The notes beneath the pieces were generated by a model that saw only the letters and a list, made by a program, of their open reading frames with translations, was not told the origin of the DNA and searched no databases. DNA of 64,000 nt, from positions 62,001 through 126,000 of the forward strand of contig JAUHXC010000015.1 of NCBI GenBank assembly GCA_030427205.1, given 5' to 3'. A program made the position numbers and the translations under genes. Shown piece after piece: positions 28,470 through 37,386 of this stretch (its first letter is position 1; each line of letters begins with the position of its first letter). Source of the stretch: a bacterium. GTDB lineage: Bacteria; Myxococcota_A; Bradymonadia; UBA7976; UBA1532.

Positions 28470-31400
28470 TCACTCGCCGTCCGGCTCACCGCCATCGATG
28501 TCGAGCGGGGTGACCGCCGTCGGCGGCTCGGAGTCGAACGGATCGTCCTCGATGGGACCGGCGGCCCTGGGCGGATCGGTGCCCGGCATATCGCTGACAT
28601 CGAGGTCGTCGATGCTCGGCGCGCCCAGCACGCCCTCGCTCGATAGGTCGCCGGGGCCCGGCGAGATGTCGACGCTGTCGGGCGGCGGATCGGTGGCCAC
28701 CAACGCGGCGCGCCCCAGCGCCTCCTCCTGCATGCGCGCCAGCTCTTCGGCCTGCTGCGCCCGCTCGATCTCGCCGACCGTCGCCGCCAGATCCGCCGCC
28801 AGCCGCAGCGCCCGCACGGCGTCGGGCTCGGCCAGCTTACCATCGGTGAAGAGCCCCATGTCTTCCCAGCGGGCGTCCCACGAGAACCAGTCGGCGGTGT
28901 AGGCATCGCAGGGCAGCATGGTGACCGCGCAGAACGCCAATATCACCGGGTGGCGCACCGCGCGCGCCCGCTGCATGACCTGCTCGATGCGCGCGCGGGC
29001 CTCGGGGTAGCGCCCCAGCTCGACCAGGGTCAGCGCGAGGTTGAGCTCGGTGTCGTCGGCCTGGCTCGCCACCGCGGACTTGAGCCGCAGCGCCTGGCGA
29101 TACCAGTTCTCGGCCTCGACCAGATCGCCGCGATAGCGCGCCACGTCGCCCAACGTGTTCGAGACGTTGCCCAACCCATAGCGATCGCCGGTGCGCTCGA
29201 AGAGCTCCATCGCCCGCGCCCCGTGGCGGGCGGCGCGGTCGAGCTTGCCGCGCTTCCAGGCGATGATGGTCTGGGTGTGCAGGATGCCGCCTTCGGTGAA
29301 GGGATCATCCACCCCGCGCAGGCGTTCCAGCGCCTCCTCGTGCAGCTGCTCGGCCTCGGCCAGCCGCCCGCCCTGGGCCAGACACCAGCCGGCGCGGCGC
29401 AGAGCCTCGGCCTCGAGCCGCGAATCACCGCTCAGGCGCGCCGCCTCGCGGGCGTCGAGCAGGATGTCGACGCCGCGCTGCGGATCGTTGGTCTGCTCCA
29501 CCCGGCCGAGCTCGGTGAGCGCGAGGGCGAGCAGGCGCGGATCGGAGAGCCCGCGGGCCGCCTCGACCGAGCGCCGCGCCCGGCGACGCGCGTTGCGCAG
29601 CCGCTCGGTGACGACGTCGAGCCGCGTCCAATAGACCCGATTCTCGATCCAGGCGGGGTCGCTGAGAGGGCGCTGAGCCGCTCGCAGCGCGCGCGCCCGC
29701 AACAGCAGCAGGCGGCGCATGCCGTCGTAGTCCCCTCGCCCCAGGGCGCGGCGCACCCCGCGCAGCAGCGGCTCGAGGGCGCCCTCGTGATCGCCGGCGG
29801 CCACCCGATGACCGGCGAGCCGGGCGGGGTCGATCGCCCGGGCCTCCTCCAGCGCCGAGAGCGACTCGGCGCAGCGGGCGTTCCACGGGATCCAGCGCCC
29901 GGCGTCCCGGGCGCGCTGCAGCAGCGTCTCGCGCAGCATGGCGTGGGCGAACGCCCAGCGGCCGGCCTCCTCCGAGCGCACGAGGCGCTCGTCCAGCAGC
30001 CGCTCGAGGGCCAGCTCGGGGGTGGGCAGCGCGCTGCGGGTGCAGAGGTCGCTCCACTCGACCCGGTCGACCATCAAGCCGAGCACCGCCGCCCCTTCGA
30101 GGGCCTGCCACGCCGACTCGTCGGCCTCGACCAGCGCGCGGTTGAGCCGGGCGCGCCACACCGCCGCGAGGTCGGCGGGCAGCTCCGCCTCGGCGCCGGC
30201 CCGCAGCCGGAAGCCGCCCGGCCCGTCGGTGAGCGCGTCGGTGCGGATCCAATGCCGCACGAGCTGCTCGGCGAAGAGCGGGCTGCCGGCGCTGCGCCGG
30301 GCGAGCAGATCGGCCACGGCGCGGCCGATGGGCAGCCGGGCCTGCACCATCTGGGTCAGCGTATCGGCGTCGAGCGGGCCGATGCGCACCCGCTCGACGC
30401 TGTGGCGATCGGTCAACGCCTCGAGCAGCGCCAGCTCCGGCGAGTCGGCCCGCACGCCGTCGTCGCGCACGGTGGCGATCACGAGCACCGGCAGGTAGGC
30501 GTGCCGCTTGAGCAGATCGTCGACGAAGCGCAAGGCGTCGAGGCCCCACTGCACGTCGTCGAGCCACAGCACCAGCGGGCGCCGCAGGACCAGCAGCGCG
30601 AGCCCGCGGGACAAGGTCTCGTAGCGCTCGCGATCCGAGCCCAGCTTGACCGCCGTCGCCGCGTCGTCGAAGCGACCGCTCTGGTTCATCAAGGCGGCCA
30701 GGGCCGCCGGCAGGTCGGGATCGACGCCGCCGCCGCCGAGCATGGAGCGAATGCGCTCGAGCCGCTCGTCGGGCGCGGTATCGGCGCAGCGCAGGAACTG
30801 CTCGATCATCGGCCCCAGCCCGCTGCCGGGGCCTTTGAGGTCGTCGTGCAGCGCGCGCATGTGATCGGCGGTGCCCAGCTCGTGGGCCCGCTGACAGACC
30901 CAGTCGGCGAGGTGGCTCTTGCCCTGCCCCGCCGGGCCTTCGAGCACGACGAGCCGCGCGCCCTCGCCGCCGGTGGCCCGGCGCAGCTGGCTCCAGAGCC
31001 GATCGCGCTCGTCGAAGCGGCCGACGAAGGCGGTCTCACGCAGGCCGAAGAGGGCGCGCCCGACGCCGGGCAGCGGCGGATCGGCGGGCGGCGGCGGCGG
31101 CCCGCGCCAGGTGCGCGGCACCGGGGGGCGCCCGTCGGGGTGGGTCGAGCCCATGCTCCAGCTCGTATCGTCGAGCGGCAGGAAGACCGGCGGCGCCACC
31201 AGGGTGACGTCCTCGCCCTCGAAGTCGACGACGAGCATCTCGGGGCTCGTATCGGGGTCGGTCCCGTCGGGGTCGAGCCGCTCGACGTCGGACATACCCA
31301 GCAGCGCCACCGCCGCGTCGGCGGCGAACTGATAGCGCTCGCCGGGCGCCTTGGCCATCAACCGCCGGATCCAGCCTTCGAAGCCGGACGGCACGGGGCA

Positions 31401-32138
31401 GGTCGCATGCAGCGGCGGCGGGTCTTCGTCGAGGTGGGCCCGCATGATGCGCCGGGCCCCGCGACCGGCGAACGGCGCCTGCCCGCTCGCCAGGGCGTAG
31501 GCCAGGCAGCCGAGGGCGTAGAGGTCGGTCCACGGCCCGAGCACCCGCCAGTCGCCGGCGACCTGCTCGGGGGCCATGAAGTTCGGGGTGCCCAGGCGGG
31601 CCGAGCTCTCCAGATCGGCGTCGACGTGATCCCGATCGAAGGCCAGGCCGAAGTCGGTCAGCACCGGACCCCGCTCGCCCACCAACACGTTGGCCGCCTT
31701 GAGATCGCGGTGGATCACCCCGCGGGCGTGGGCGTGGGCCAGCGCGTCGAGCAGCGCCAGCAGCGTCGAGCGCAGCCCGGCCCAGCGCAGCCGGCCCTTA
31801 CGGCTGCGCAGGGTGCCGCCGTGCACCCACTCCATGACCAGATAGGGCGCGCCGCGCGGCAGGCGCCCGCCGGTGGCCTCGGCCAGCTCTGCGGGCACCT
31901 CGCCGTGATCGTGCAGCCGGATGACGCCCGGGTGATCGAGGCGCGCGGTGGAGCGCACCTCGTCGGCGAACATGCGTCGATAGCGCTCGGCCCGACCCGC
32001 AGGCGCGGTGACGATCTTGACCGCCACCGGCACCGACTGGCTGCGATGCACCGCACGCCAGACCTCGGCCATGGCGCCGCGTCCGGCGGGCTGGACCAGT
32101 TCGAAGGGGCCCAGGGGAATCGTACGGCTGCGTGACAC
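28470..32138 (-). CDS. Ser/Thr protein kinase fused to an AAA-type ATPase and TPR region
   Basis: The protein has 1,222 residues with a GTG start at 32138. The kinase domain (about 1-280) has the Gly loop GRGAMAEVW, Lys in VAVKIV, HRDLKAANVL and DFGLA. A linker leads to an ATPase with Walker A LEGPAGQGKS (about 395-405) and LVLWLDDVQW as Walker B. A long helical TPR-like part follows (about 700-1150). The C-terminal end is acidic and Pro/Asp-rich (SPGPGDLSSEG...). This is the Hanks-kinase/AAA_16/TPR type abundant in Myxococcota, comparable to PknK. No membrane segment was seen. Targets are unknown. Confidence 0.88.
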   Translation of the reverse strand: MSRSRTIPLGPFELVQPAGRGAMAEVWRAVHRSQSVPVAVKIVTAPAGRAERYRRMFADEVRSTARLDHPGVIRLHDHGEVPAELAEATGGRLPRGAPYLVMEWVHGGTLRSRKGRLRWAGLRSTLLALLDALAHAHARGVIHRDLKAANVLVGERGPVLTDFGLAFDRDHVDADLESSARLGTPNFMAPEQVAGDWRVLGPWTDLYALGCLAYALASGQAPFAGRGARRIMRAHLDEDPPPLHATCPVPSGFEGWIRRLMAKAPGERYQFAADAAVALLGMSDVERLDPDGTDPDTSPEMLVVDFEGEDVTLVAPPVFLPLDDTSWSMGSTHPDGRPPVPRTWRGPPPPPADPPLPGVGRALFGLRETAFVGRFDERDRLWSQLRRATGGEGARLVVLEGPAGQGKSHLADWVCQRAHELGTADHMRALHDDLKGPGSGLGPMIEQFLRCADTAPDERLERIRSMLGGGGVDPDLPAALAALMNQSGRFDDAATAVKLGSDRERYETLSRGLALLVLRRPLVLWLDDVQWGLDALRFVDDLLKRHAYLPVLVIATVRDDGVRADSPELALLEALTDRHSVERVRIGPLDADTLTQMVQARLPIGRAVADLLARRSAGSPLFAEQLVRHWIRTDALTDGPGGFRLRAGAEAELPADLAAVWRARLNRALVEADESAWQALEGAAVLGLMVDRVEWSDLCTRSALPTPELALERLLDERLVRSEEAGRWAFAHAMLRETLLQRARDAGRWIPWNARCAESLSALEEARAIDPARLAGHRVAAGDHEGALEPLLRGVRRALGRGDYDGMRRLLLLRARALRAAQRPLSDPAWIENRVYWTRLDVVTERLRNARRRARRSVEAARGLSDPRLLALALTELGRVEQTNDPQRGVDILLDAREAARLSGDSRLEAEALRRAGWCLAQGGRLAEAEQLHEEALERLRGVDDPFTEGGILHTQTIIAWKRGKLDRAARHGARAMELFERTGDRYGLGNVSNTLGDVARYRGDLVEAENWYRQALRLKSAVASQADDTELNLALTLVELGRYPEARARIEQVMQRARAVRHPVILAFCAVTMLPCDAYTADWFSWDARWEDMGLFTDGKLAEPDAVRALRLAADLAATVGEIERAQQAEELARMQEEALGRAALVATDPPPDSVDISPGPGDLSSEGVLGAPSIDDLDVSDMPGTDPPRAAGPIEDDPFDSEPPTAVTPLDIDGGEPDGE

Positions 32139-32144
32139 GGCCCG

Positions 32145-32150
32145 AGTCTA
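32145..32150 (-). promoter_or_regulatory. -10 box of the kinase gene, probably leaderless
   Basis: TAGACT on the minus strand ends 6 nt before the GTG start and no Shine-Dalgarno sequence is present. The same TAGACTCGG string occurs at about 35240-35250 upstream of the first ATP-grasp gene. The -35 is weak. Confidence 0.4.
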
Positions 32151-32221
32151 ACAGAACCCGACGGGATTGCACCGTCGACGGACGCTGGAGACCCGCGGCG
32201 GGGCGCGAAGCGTGCGGCGGC

Positions 32222-33193
32222 TCAGCCGTGCCCGCGCTGCAAGCGATCGGCCAGCGCGACGGAGATCTCGAAGCCACAGTGATCTTCGAGCCAGAAATAC
32301 TCTCCGCCGGGGTTGACCTCGAGGAAGACATGCTCGCCCTCGGGGGTGACGATGAGATCCAGCGCCCCGTAGACCAGACCCAGCTGCTCCATGAGCCGTC
32401 GGACCCGCTCGGCGACGATCTTGGGCAGCTCGGCGGGGGCCCAGCGCTCGACGAGGTCGGCGCCCTCGCGGCGCCAGTCCACCTCGGCCCCGGCGTGCTT
32501 CGGCGACTCGATCGCGGCGGTCCACAGGCGGTTGCCGACGGCGATCACCCGCAGCTCGCGGGCCTTCTCGATGTGCTCCTGGAAAGTCATCGGACACAGC
32601 ACCAGCCCGTCGTCGAGGGCGGCGATGTCTTCGTCGTCGAGCACGTTGGTGAACAGCGTCGCCATGCCGTCTTCGGTGGGCAGGTCGAAGCGATGCATCA
32701 TCTTGGTCACCACCCCGCCGGGGCACTTCGCGACCAGGGCCCGCACGCTGTCGGGGTCGTTGGTGATGCGCGTCTCGGGCACCCGCAAGCCGACCCCGGC
32801 GGCGACCGCGAGCTGGTGCTGCTTGCCCGCCGCCCGCTCGTGCACCGCGATGGGATCGATGGCAAAGGCCGGCGAGTGGCCGATGATCTCGGTGAGGATC
32901 TTGCGCGACTCGACCACCGCGGCGTGGCGCATCCGGGGGTCCATCGACGAGGGCAGCGCGCCGCCGAGCATCATCCGCCGATTCCAGATGGCGCTGATCG
33001 CGCCCAGCTCGACGGTGCGATCGGGCAGGAAGATGCGCCCGTCGGTCGGGCCGCCGGCGGTCACGATGCGCACCTCGCCGGGGAAGCGATCGGTGTCGAA
33101 GCGGGCCACGTCGCAGCCGCGGGCGGTGAGGATGTCATGGACCCGCGGCGTGCAGTGCTCGTCGGCGGAGCGGGTCACCAGGAGGATGGTCAT
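32222..33193 (-). CDS. ATP-grasp RiPP maturase 1 (MdnB/MdnC-like graspetide ligase)
   Basis: The protein has 323 residues. The ATG at 33193 overlaps the stop of the gene upstream (ATGA). It begins MTILLVTRSADEHCTPRVHDILTARGCDVARFDTDRFP, the fold of the microviridin-type ATP-grasp maturases. It has RVPETRITNDPDSVRAL, PMTFQEHIEKARELRVIAVG, LVYGALDLIVTPEGEHVFLEVNPGGEYFWLE with the metal-binding Asp/Glu/Asn. Such enzymes join Asp/Glu side chains of the precursor to Thr/Ser (ester) or Lys (amide). It is the third of three coupled ligases; which bond it makes cannot be told from the sequence. Confidence 0.9.
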   Translation of the reverse strand: MTILLVTRSADEHCTPRVHDILTARGCDVARFDTDRFPGEVRIVTAGGPTDGRIFLPDRTVELGAISAIWNRRMMLGGALPSSMDPRMRHAAVVESRKILTEIIGHSPAFAIDPIAVHERAAGKQHQLAVAAGVGLRVPETRITNDPDSVRALVAKCPGGVVTKMMHRFDLPTEDGMATLFTNVLDDEDIAALDDGLVLCPMTFQEHIEKARELRVIAVGNRLWTAAIESPKHAGAEVDWRREGADLVERWAPAELPKIVAERVRRLMEQLGLVYGALDLIVTPEGEHVFLEVNPGGEYFWLEDHCGFEISVALADRLQRGHG

Positions 33194-34218
33194 CGTACGG
33201 TCTCCACGGATCCGGGTTCGTCGGGAACCAACGCGCGGGCCAGCGCGGCCGCGATGGGCGCGCCGAGCTGGGCTTCGATCATGCCCCACTCGCCGGAGGG
33301 GTTGACCTCGAGGAAGACCGGCTCGCCGTCGGGGGTGATGATGACGTCCGCCGCCCCGTAGATCAGGCCCAGCCGCTCGACCACCGCGCACAGGCGCCGG
33401 GCGAGGTCGTCGTCGAGCGCGGCGGGCTGCCAGCTCACCTCGCCGACCGAGGCCCGCCGCCAGTCGGTCTCGCCGCGGGCGCTGCCGCGGGCGTCGATCT
33501 TGCCGGCGAACGCCCGGTCGCCCACCACGATGACCCGCAGCTCGCAGGCCTTGGGCACCCGCCGCTGGAAGACCATCGGGCTCTGGCGCAGGCCGCCGAG
33601 CGCCTCGAGATCGGCCTCGGCGATGCGGCTGGTATACACGAACGGCGAGTCGGCGCTCATGCTGATGCTGTAGGGGGTCAGCATCTTGGCGACCACGTCG
33701 CCGCCCTGGGCGTACCAGAACGCGCGCACCGCCTCGGGGCGATTGCTCACCAGCGTCGGCGGCGTCGCCAGCCCGCAGGCCCGCGCGGCGGCCAGCTGCC
33801 GGCCTTTGTTCTCGGCCATCTGCTCGGCGATGGGCCGATTGACGATGGCCACCGGCGCGCCGGCCGCGGTGAGCCGGCTCTCGAAGCCCGCGAGCCACAG
33901 ATCGCGGGCGGAGATCGCCTCGCGCACGCACGCCGCGGCCATCTGCGGATCGAGCCCCTCCGGCGGTTTCGCCGCCCACAGCTTGCGACACCACACCCCG
34001 ACCACCGCCTCCGGCGCGACCGTGCGTCCGTCGGTGGTGAGCGTCGGCCGCGGGGCGCCATCGGGCGCGAAGCCCGCGTCGAGGCCCACCCGGGCGGGAT
34101 AGGTATCGACGTCGACCCGGATCGGCTCGGCGCCGCGGGCGGCGACCTCCTGCATGACCCGGTCGATGGTGTAGTGATCCCGGGTATGGGTCAGGCACAA
34201 GACGATGGGGCGCTTCAT
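33190..34218 (-). CDS. ATP-grasp RiPP maturase 2
   Basis: The protein has 342 residues, with 4-nt overlaps at both ends. It begins MKRPIVLCLTHTRDHYTIDRVMQEVAARGAEPIRVDVDTYP. It shares ATPPTLVSNRPEAVRAF, PMVFQRRVPKACELRVIVVGDRAFAGKID and FLEVNPSGEWGMIEAQLG with its neighbours but is clearly diverged (for instance GVWCRKLW where the others have IWNRRMM or VWYRRMR). It is an ATP-grasp ligase acting on the graspetide precursors at 35.3-36.0 kb. The three ligases are probably made in equal amounts. Confidence 0.9.
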   Translation of the reverse strand: MKRPIVLCLTHTRDHYTIDRVMQEVAARGAEPIRVDVDTYPARVGLDAGFAPDGAPRPTLTTDGRTVAPEAVVGVWCRKLWAAKPPEGLDPQMAAACVREAISARDLWLAGFESRLTAAGAPVAIVNRPIAEQMAENKGRQLAAARACGLATPPTLVSNRPEAVRAFWYAQGGDVVAKMLTPYSISMSADSPFVYTSRIAEADLEALGGLRQSPMVFQRRVPKACELRVIVVGDRAFAGKIDARGSARGETDWRRASVGEVSWQPAALDDDLARRLCAVVERLGLIYGAADVIITPDGEPVFLEVNPSGEWGMIEAQLGAPIAAALARALVPDEPGSVETVR

Positions 34219-35216
34219 GGGATCCACTCCGTGACCCGGCGCGCGCCGGGCTCGACGAGCACCTCGGCGAGCGCCGCCGCGATGGGCAGCCCGCAGGCCT
34301 TCTCCATCCACCCCCACTCGCCGGCGGGGTTCATCTCGAGGAAGTGATGGGTGCCATGGGCGTCGACGAGCAGATCGGCGGCCCCGTAGTTGAGCCCCTG
34401 CAGCGTGGCCAGCGCCCGCAGCTTGTCGGCGATCTCTTCGGGCAGCGTATGGGGCACCCACTGCCCGGCCAGCGCCGCCCCCTGCCGGCGCCAGTCGTCG
34501 GCGGCCTCGGCGGCGTCCGTGGCCGCCACGGAGAGCGCGCCGCAGAAGACCCGGTGCCCGACCACCGTGCAGCGCAGCTCGAGCACCCGCTCGATGCGCG
34601 CCTGGAAGACCATCGGGCACAGCCTCAAGCCATCGAGCGCGGCCAGATCGGCTTCGGTGAGCGCGTTGGTGTAGACCACCTGCTCGCCGCCGTCGCGCTC
34701 GAGCGAGAAGGCCGACATCATCTTGGTGATCACGCCGTCGGGGCACGCCTTGGCGAAGGCGCGGGCCGCGTCGGGGTCGTTGGTGATCAGGGTCGGCGGC
34801 ACGTGCAGCCCCACCGTGCGGGCGAGCCGCTTCTGGCGCTGCTTGTGATCGGCGTGGCGGATGCGGTCCCATGGGTCGAGGCGGAAGGCCGGCAGGCTGT
34901 TGAGCAGCCCGAGGATCACGGCGCGCGACTCGCCGGCCGCGACCCCGCGGAAGTCGGCGGGCATGTCGTCGGGCAGCTTCGCGGGCCGCATGCGGCGGTA
35001 CCAGACCGCCTCGACGTCGGCCAGCGCGTGCCGGCAGCCGTCGGCCGTCAGCGACATCACCTGCCCGTGCGCCGTCTCTTCGACCGCGAGGCCGATCTCG
35101 GTCGGGAAGCGATCGGTGTCGAGGCGCACGACATCGACCCCGCGGGCCTCGATGTGACCGATGACGTCGTCGACGCCGCCGTGATCGGCGCTGTGGGTGA
35201 TGATGAGGACCGACAT
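34215..35216 (-). CDS. ATP-grasp RiPP maturase 3
   Basis: The protein has 333 residues and is the first of the three coupled ligases, with CCGGAGGCGAG before the ATG. It begins MSVLIITHSADHGGVDDVIGHIEARGVDVVRLDTDRFPTE and contains HVPPTLITNDPDAARAF, ITKMMSAFSL, PMVFQARIERVLELRCTVVG and HFLEMNPAGEWGWMEKACG. Characterised microviridin pathways use two ligases (one ester-forming, one amide-forming), so a third is extra. It follows precursor gene 1 by 97 nt. Confidence 0.9.
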   Translation of the reverse strand: MSVLIITHSADHGGVDDVIGHIEARGVDVVRLDTDRFPTEIGLAVEETAHGQVMSLTADGCRHALADVEAVWYRRMRPAKLPDDMPADFRGVAAGESRAVILGLLNSLPAFRLDPWDRIRHADHKQRQKRLARTVGLHVPPTLITNDPDAARAFAKACPDGVITKMMSAFSLERDGGEQVVYTNALTEADLAALDGLRLCPMVFQARIERVLELRCTVVGHRVFCGALSVAATDAAEAADDWRRQGAALAGQWVPHTLPEEIADKLRALATLQGLNYGAADLLVDAHGTHHFLEMNPAGEWGWMEKACGLPIAAALAEVLVEPGARRVTEWIP

Positions 35217-35313
35217 CTCGCCTCCGGGTCCGGGCGGACCGAGTCTACAGGATGCGCGCCTGCGCGGGCAGGCCGACCGGCCGCCGCAGGACGCGACGGC
35301 CGGCCGAGAGCGA

Positions 35314-35514
35314 CTACCAGTCGCCCATGTACTCGTCGCTGTCCGACGGGTACTTCATGGTCACCATCTCGTCGAAGTCCGACGGCGCCTTCTGGGTGCG
35401 CTCGCGCTCCCGGGCCGTCGCGCCGGTCTCGGCGCCGGCCTTGAGGCCGGTCCGCACCTGCGGCTGCTGGGTTTCGAGGAAACGGGCAAAGAACGGCACG
35501 TTCTGCTTGGCCAT
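35314..35514 (-). CDS. Graspetide (microviridin-type) precursor peptide 1 with two core repeats
   Basis: The peptide has 66 residues, with GGGAGGA just upstream of the ATG. The leader has PFFARFLE at 7-14, the recognition motif of microviridin leaders. Two tandem cores follow: TQKAPSDFDEM (40-50) and TMKYPSDSDEY (52-62), period 12, then the tail MGDW. Each core keeps the six ring residues of microviridin: Thr, Lys, Ser and three acids (T40/D46, S45/D48, K42/E49 and T52/D58, S57/D60, K54/E61). It differs from precursor 2 at seven positions, two of them in the second core (N59S, W62Y). Cleavage of the leader may occur after GA pairs at 28 or 32. Confidence 0.9.
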   Translation of the reverse strand: MAKQNVPFFARFLETQQPQVRTGLKAGAETGATARERERTQKAPSDFDEMVTMKYPSDSDEYMGDW

Positions 35515-35713
35515 GGATGTCCTCCCAATGGCTCGGGTGATTGCCCGACGGCGACACCATCGTCAGCGTCGGGCTCGAGAGCGCGGCGTGCCAGCCACGC
35601 TCTCGTCGATCCCCTGCACCGCCAGCGACCGGCTCTTTTCCGCGACGCTGCTTTTTTCCGCGCGGCCTTCAAAATCGGCAGCCGGGCCCGGATCGACGCC
35701 CGACAACGCGAAA

Positions 35714-35740
35714 CGCCCGCCGGCGTGCAGCCGGCGGGCG
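35714..35740 (-). terminator. Hairpin between the two precursor genes (terminator or attenuator)
   Basis: A perfect ten-pair stem (CGCCCGCCGG with CCGGCGGGCG) closes a 7-nt loop. On the minus strand it lies 34 nt after the stop of precursor 2 and is followed by GTTTCGCG rather than a T run. Partial termination here would favour precursor 2 mRNA over the downstream genes. Confidence 0.5.
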
Positions 35741-35773
35741 TCGGGTGGGCCGTGGTCCGGCGGCGACGGGGCC

Positions 35774-35974
35774 CTACCAGTCGCCCATCCACTCGTCGTT
35801 GTCCGAGGGGTACTTCATGGTCACCATCTCGTCGAAGTCCGAGGGCGCCTTCTGGGTGCGCTCACGCTCCCGGGCCGTCGCGCCGGACTCGGCGCCGGCC
35901 TTGACGCCGGTGCGCACGGCGGGCTGCTGGGTCTCGAGGAAGCGGGCGAAGAAGGGTACGTTCTTGCTGGCCAT
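35774..35974 (-). CDS. Graspetide (microviridin-type) precursor peptide 2 with two core repeats
   Basis: The peptide has 66 residues, with GGAG upstream. Leader: PFFARFLE at 7-14. Cores: TQKAPSDFDEM (40-50) and TMKYPSDNDEW (52-62), separated by one Val and followed by MGDW. The ring residues are the same as in precursor 1. It is the first gene of the minus-strand unit precursor 2-precursor 1-three ligases. The 212 nt upstream, shared with the divergent transporter genes, holds two A/T tracts (near 36050-36056 and 36067-36076) unlike the G+C-rich surroundings and probably contains the promoter. Confidence 0.9.
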   Translation of the reverse strand: MASKNVPFFARFLETQQPAVRTGVKAGAESGATARERERTQKAPSDFDEMVTMKYPSDNDEWMGDW

Positions 35975-36186
35975 CGTGGGTCTCCGTGGTCTGGGGCGAG
36001 GCGCCGTTGCCTCGGCCTTCATCGGGGTCATGCACCACGGCGCCGGGCGTTTTTTTCTGCGGCCGATTATTTTTTCGTCCGGGCGTGGCGGGCGCCGGCG
36101 CAGCCCCGGCGCAGCCCTGGCGGAAAAAGGTCGAAAAGCGGCGCGATCGCGGTGTGCAATGCCTCGGCGCAGGATCAGAGGAGCCG
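35975..36186. other. Divergent intergenic region of the graspetide cluster
   Basis: This 212-nt stretch separates precursor 2 from the HlyD-type gene. It has T/A runs (GTTTTTTTC and TTATTTTTTC on the plus strand) and a GCGGAAAAAGG element. No confident -35/-10 pair could be assigned on either strand. The HlyD gene has GAGGAG just before its ATG. Confidence 0.45.
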
Positions 36187-37386
36187 ATGGCGACACCCTT
36201 CGACCAGACAACCCGCTCGCTGCAGGCCGGCGGCCGCCGCTGGCTCGCGCTGGGCGCGTTGATCGGCGCGGCGGCGCTGGCCGCATGGCTCGCGTGGTTC
36301 GCCACGGCGCGGATCGCGGTCTTCGTGCCCGGCGCGCCGGCGCGGGTCGAGCTCGACCGACCGAGCCAGCCGATCCAGGTGGAGATCGGCGGGCGCCTCG
36401 TGCAGAGCCGGTTGACCCTCGATCGGGCGGTCGCCGCCGGCGACCTGCTGCTCGAGCTCGACGACCGGGAGATCCGGCTGTCCATCGCCGAGGAGCAGGC
36501 GCGTCTGGCCGGCCTGCGCGCGCGGCGGGCGACCCGCCAGGCGGAGTTCGACGCCCGCGCCAGCGCCGACGACCCGGCGGCGGCGGTCGATACCGCGGCG
36601 ATCGCCGAGGCCCGCGCCCGGCTCGAGGCGGCCCGCGCGGCCCACACTCAAGCCCGCGGTGAGGCGCGCCGGGCGCGGGATCTCGCCGAGCGGGCCGTGG
36701 CGCCGACGGCGGACGCCGACCGGTTGCAGGCGGTGGCCCGACAAGCGCGCGCGACCGTGCGCGAGCTGGAGCAACAGGTGGCCCGGCTCGGCGCCCAGCG
36801 CGACCGGGGCGCCGCCGAGCGCGACGCGGCCCAGGCGGCCCTGCGCACCGAGCTCGCGGCGCTCGACGCCGAGGTCGCCGCGTCGACCGCCCGCCTCGAC
36901 CGCCTCGACGAGCAGCTGGCGGCCCACGCCGTGCGGGCCGCGACCAGCGGGCGGATCGCCGAGATCGATCCGCCGGGCATCGGCGCGGTACTGCAGCCGG
37001 GGGCGCGGCTGGGCACGATCGTCGGCGACGGCAGCTTGCGGGTGGTGGCCCATCTGCCGGTGGCCCGGGCGCTGGGCCGGGTCAAGCCGGGGCAACGGGC
37101 CCGGCTGCGGGTCGACGGCTTCCCCTGGACCCGCTACGGGGTCGTCGCCGCGCGGGTGACCGGGGTCGCGGCGGAGGCCCGGGACGGCGGCCTGCGCATC
37201 GAGCTGTCGCCGCTCGCGCCGGACGCCGCGGGCTACGAGCCGCACGACGTGCCGCTGCAGCACGGGCTCACCGGCCAGCTCGAGATCGAGGTCGAGCAGA
37301 TCACCCCGCTCGAGATGCTGCTGGCGGCCCTGGGGCGGCTGGTCCGGCCCGAGGCGGCCGACGGGCAGCCGGGCGGCGCCCCGTGA
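36187..37386 (+). CDS. HlyD-family membrane fusion protein of the peptide exporter
   Basis: The protein has 399 residues. A single N-terminal membrane segment (about 19-41) is followed by a biotinyl-lipoyl-like half (VEIGGRLVQSRLTLDRAVAAGDLLLELDDREIRLSI). A long Arg/Ala/Glu-rich coiled coil comes next (about 95-240), then the second lipoyl half (IDPPGIGAVLQPGARLGTIVG) and a barrel (VAHLPVARALGRVKPGQRARLRVDGFPWTRYG). This is the periplasmic adaptor of a type I-like peptide export complex. Its stop overlaps the GTG start of the C39-ABC gene. Confidence 0.9.
   Translation: MATPFDQTTRSLQAGGRRWLALGALIGAAALAAWLAWFATARIAVFVPGAPARVELDRPSQPIQVEIGGRLVQSRLTLDRAVAAGDLLLELDDREIRLSIAEEQARLAGLRARRATRQAEFDARASADDPAAAVDTAAIAEARARLEAARAAHTQARGEARRARDLAERAVAPTADADRLQAVARQARATVRELEQQVARLGAQRDRGAAERDAAQAALRTELAALDAEVAASTARLDRLDEQLAAHAVRAATSGRIAEIDPPGIGAVLQPGARLGTIVGDGSLRVVAHLPVARALGRVKPGQRARLRVDGFPWTRYGVVAARVTGVAAEARDGGLRIELSPLAPDAAGYEPHDVPLQHGLTGQLEIEVEQITPLEMLLAALGRLVRPEAADGQPGGAP

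Noticed and set aside
28950-32135. Plus-strand open frame of about 1,060 codons opposite the protein kinase gene
   Set aside because: No recognisable motif, whereas the minus strand has full kinase and ATPase signatures.
35576-35595. TGGCACG half-site on the minus strand upstream of precursor gene 1
   Set aside because: The -24 half is perfect but the -12 half reads GCTCT with no TGC at the required spacing. It is too weak to call a sigma-54 promoter.
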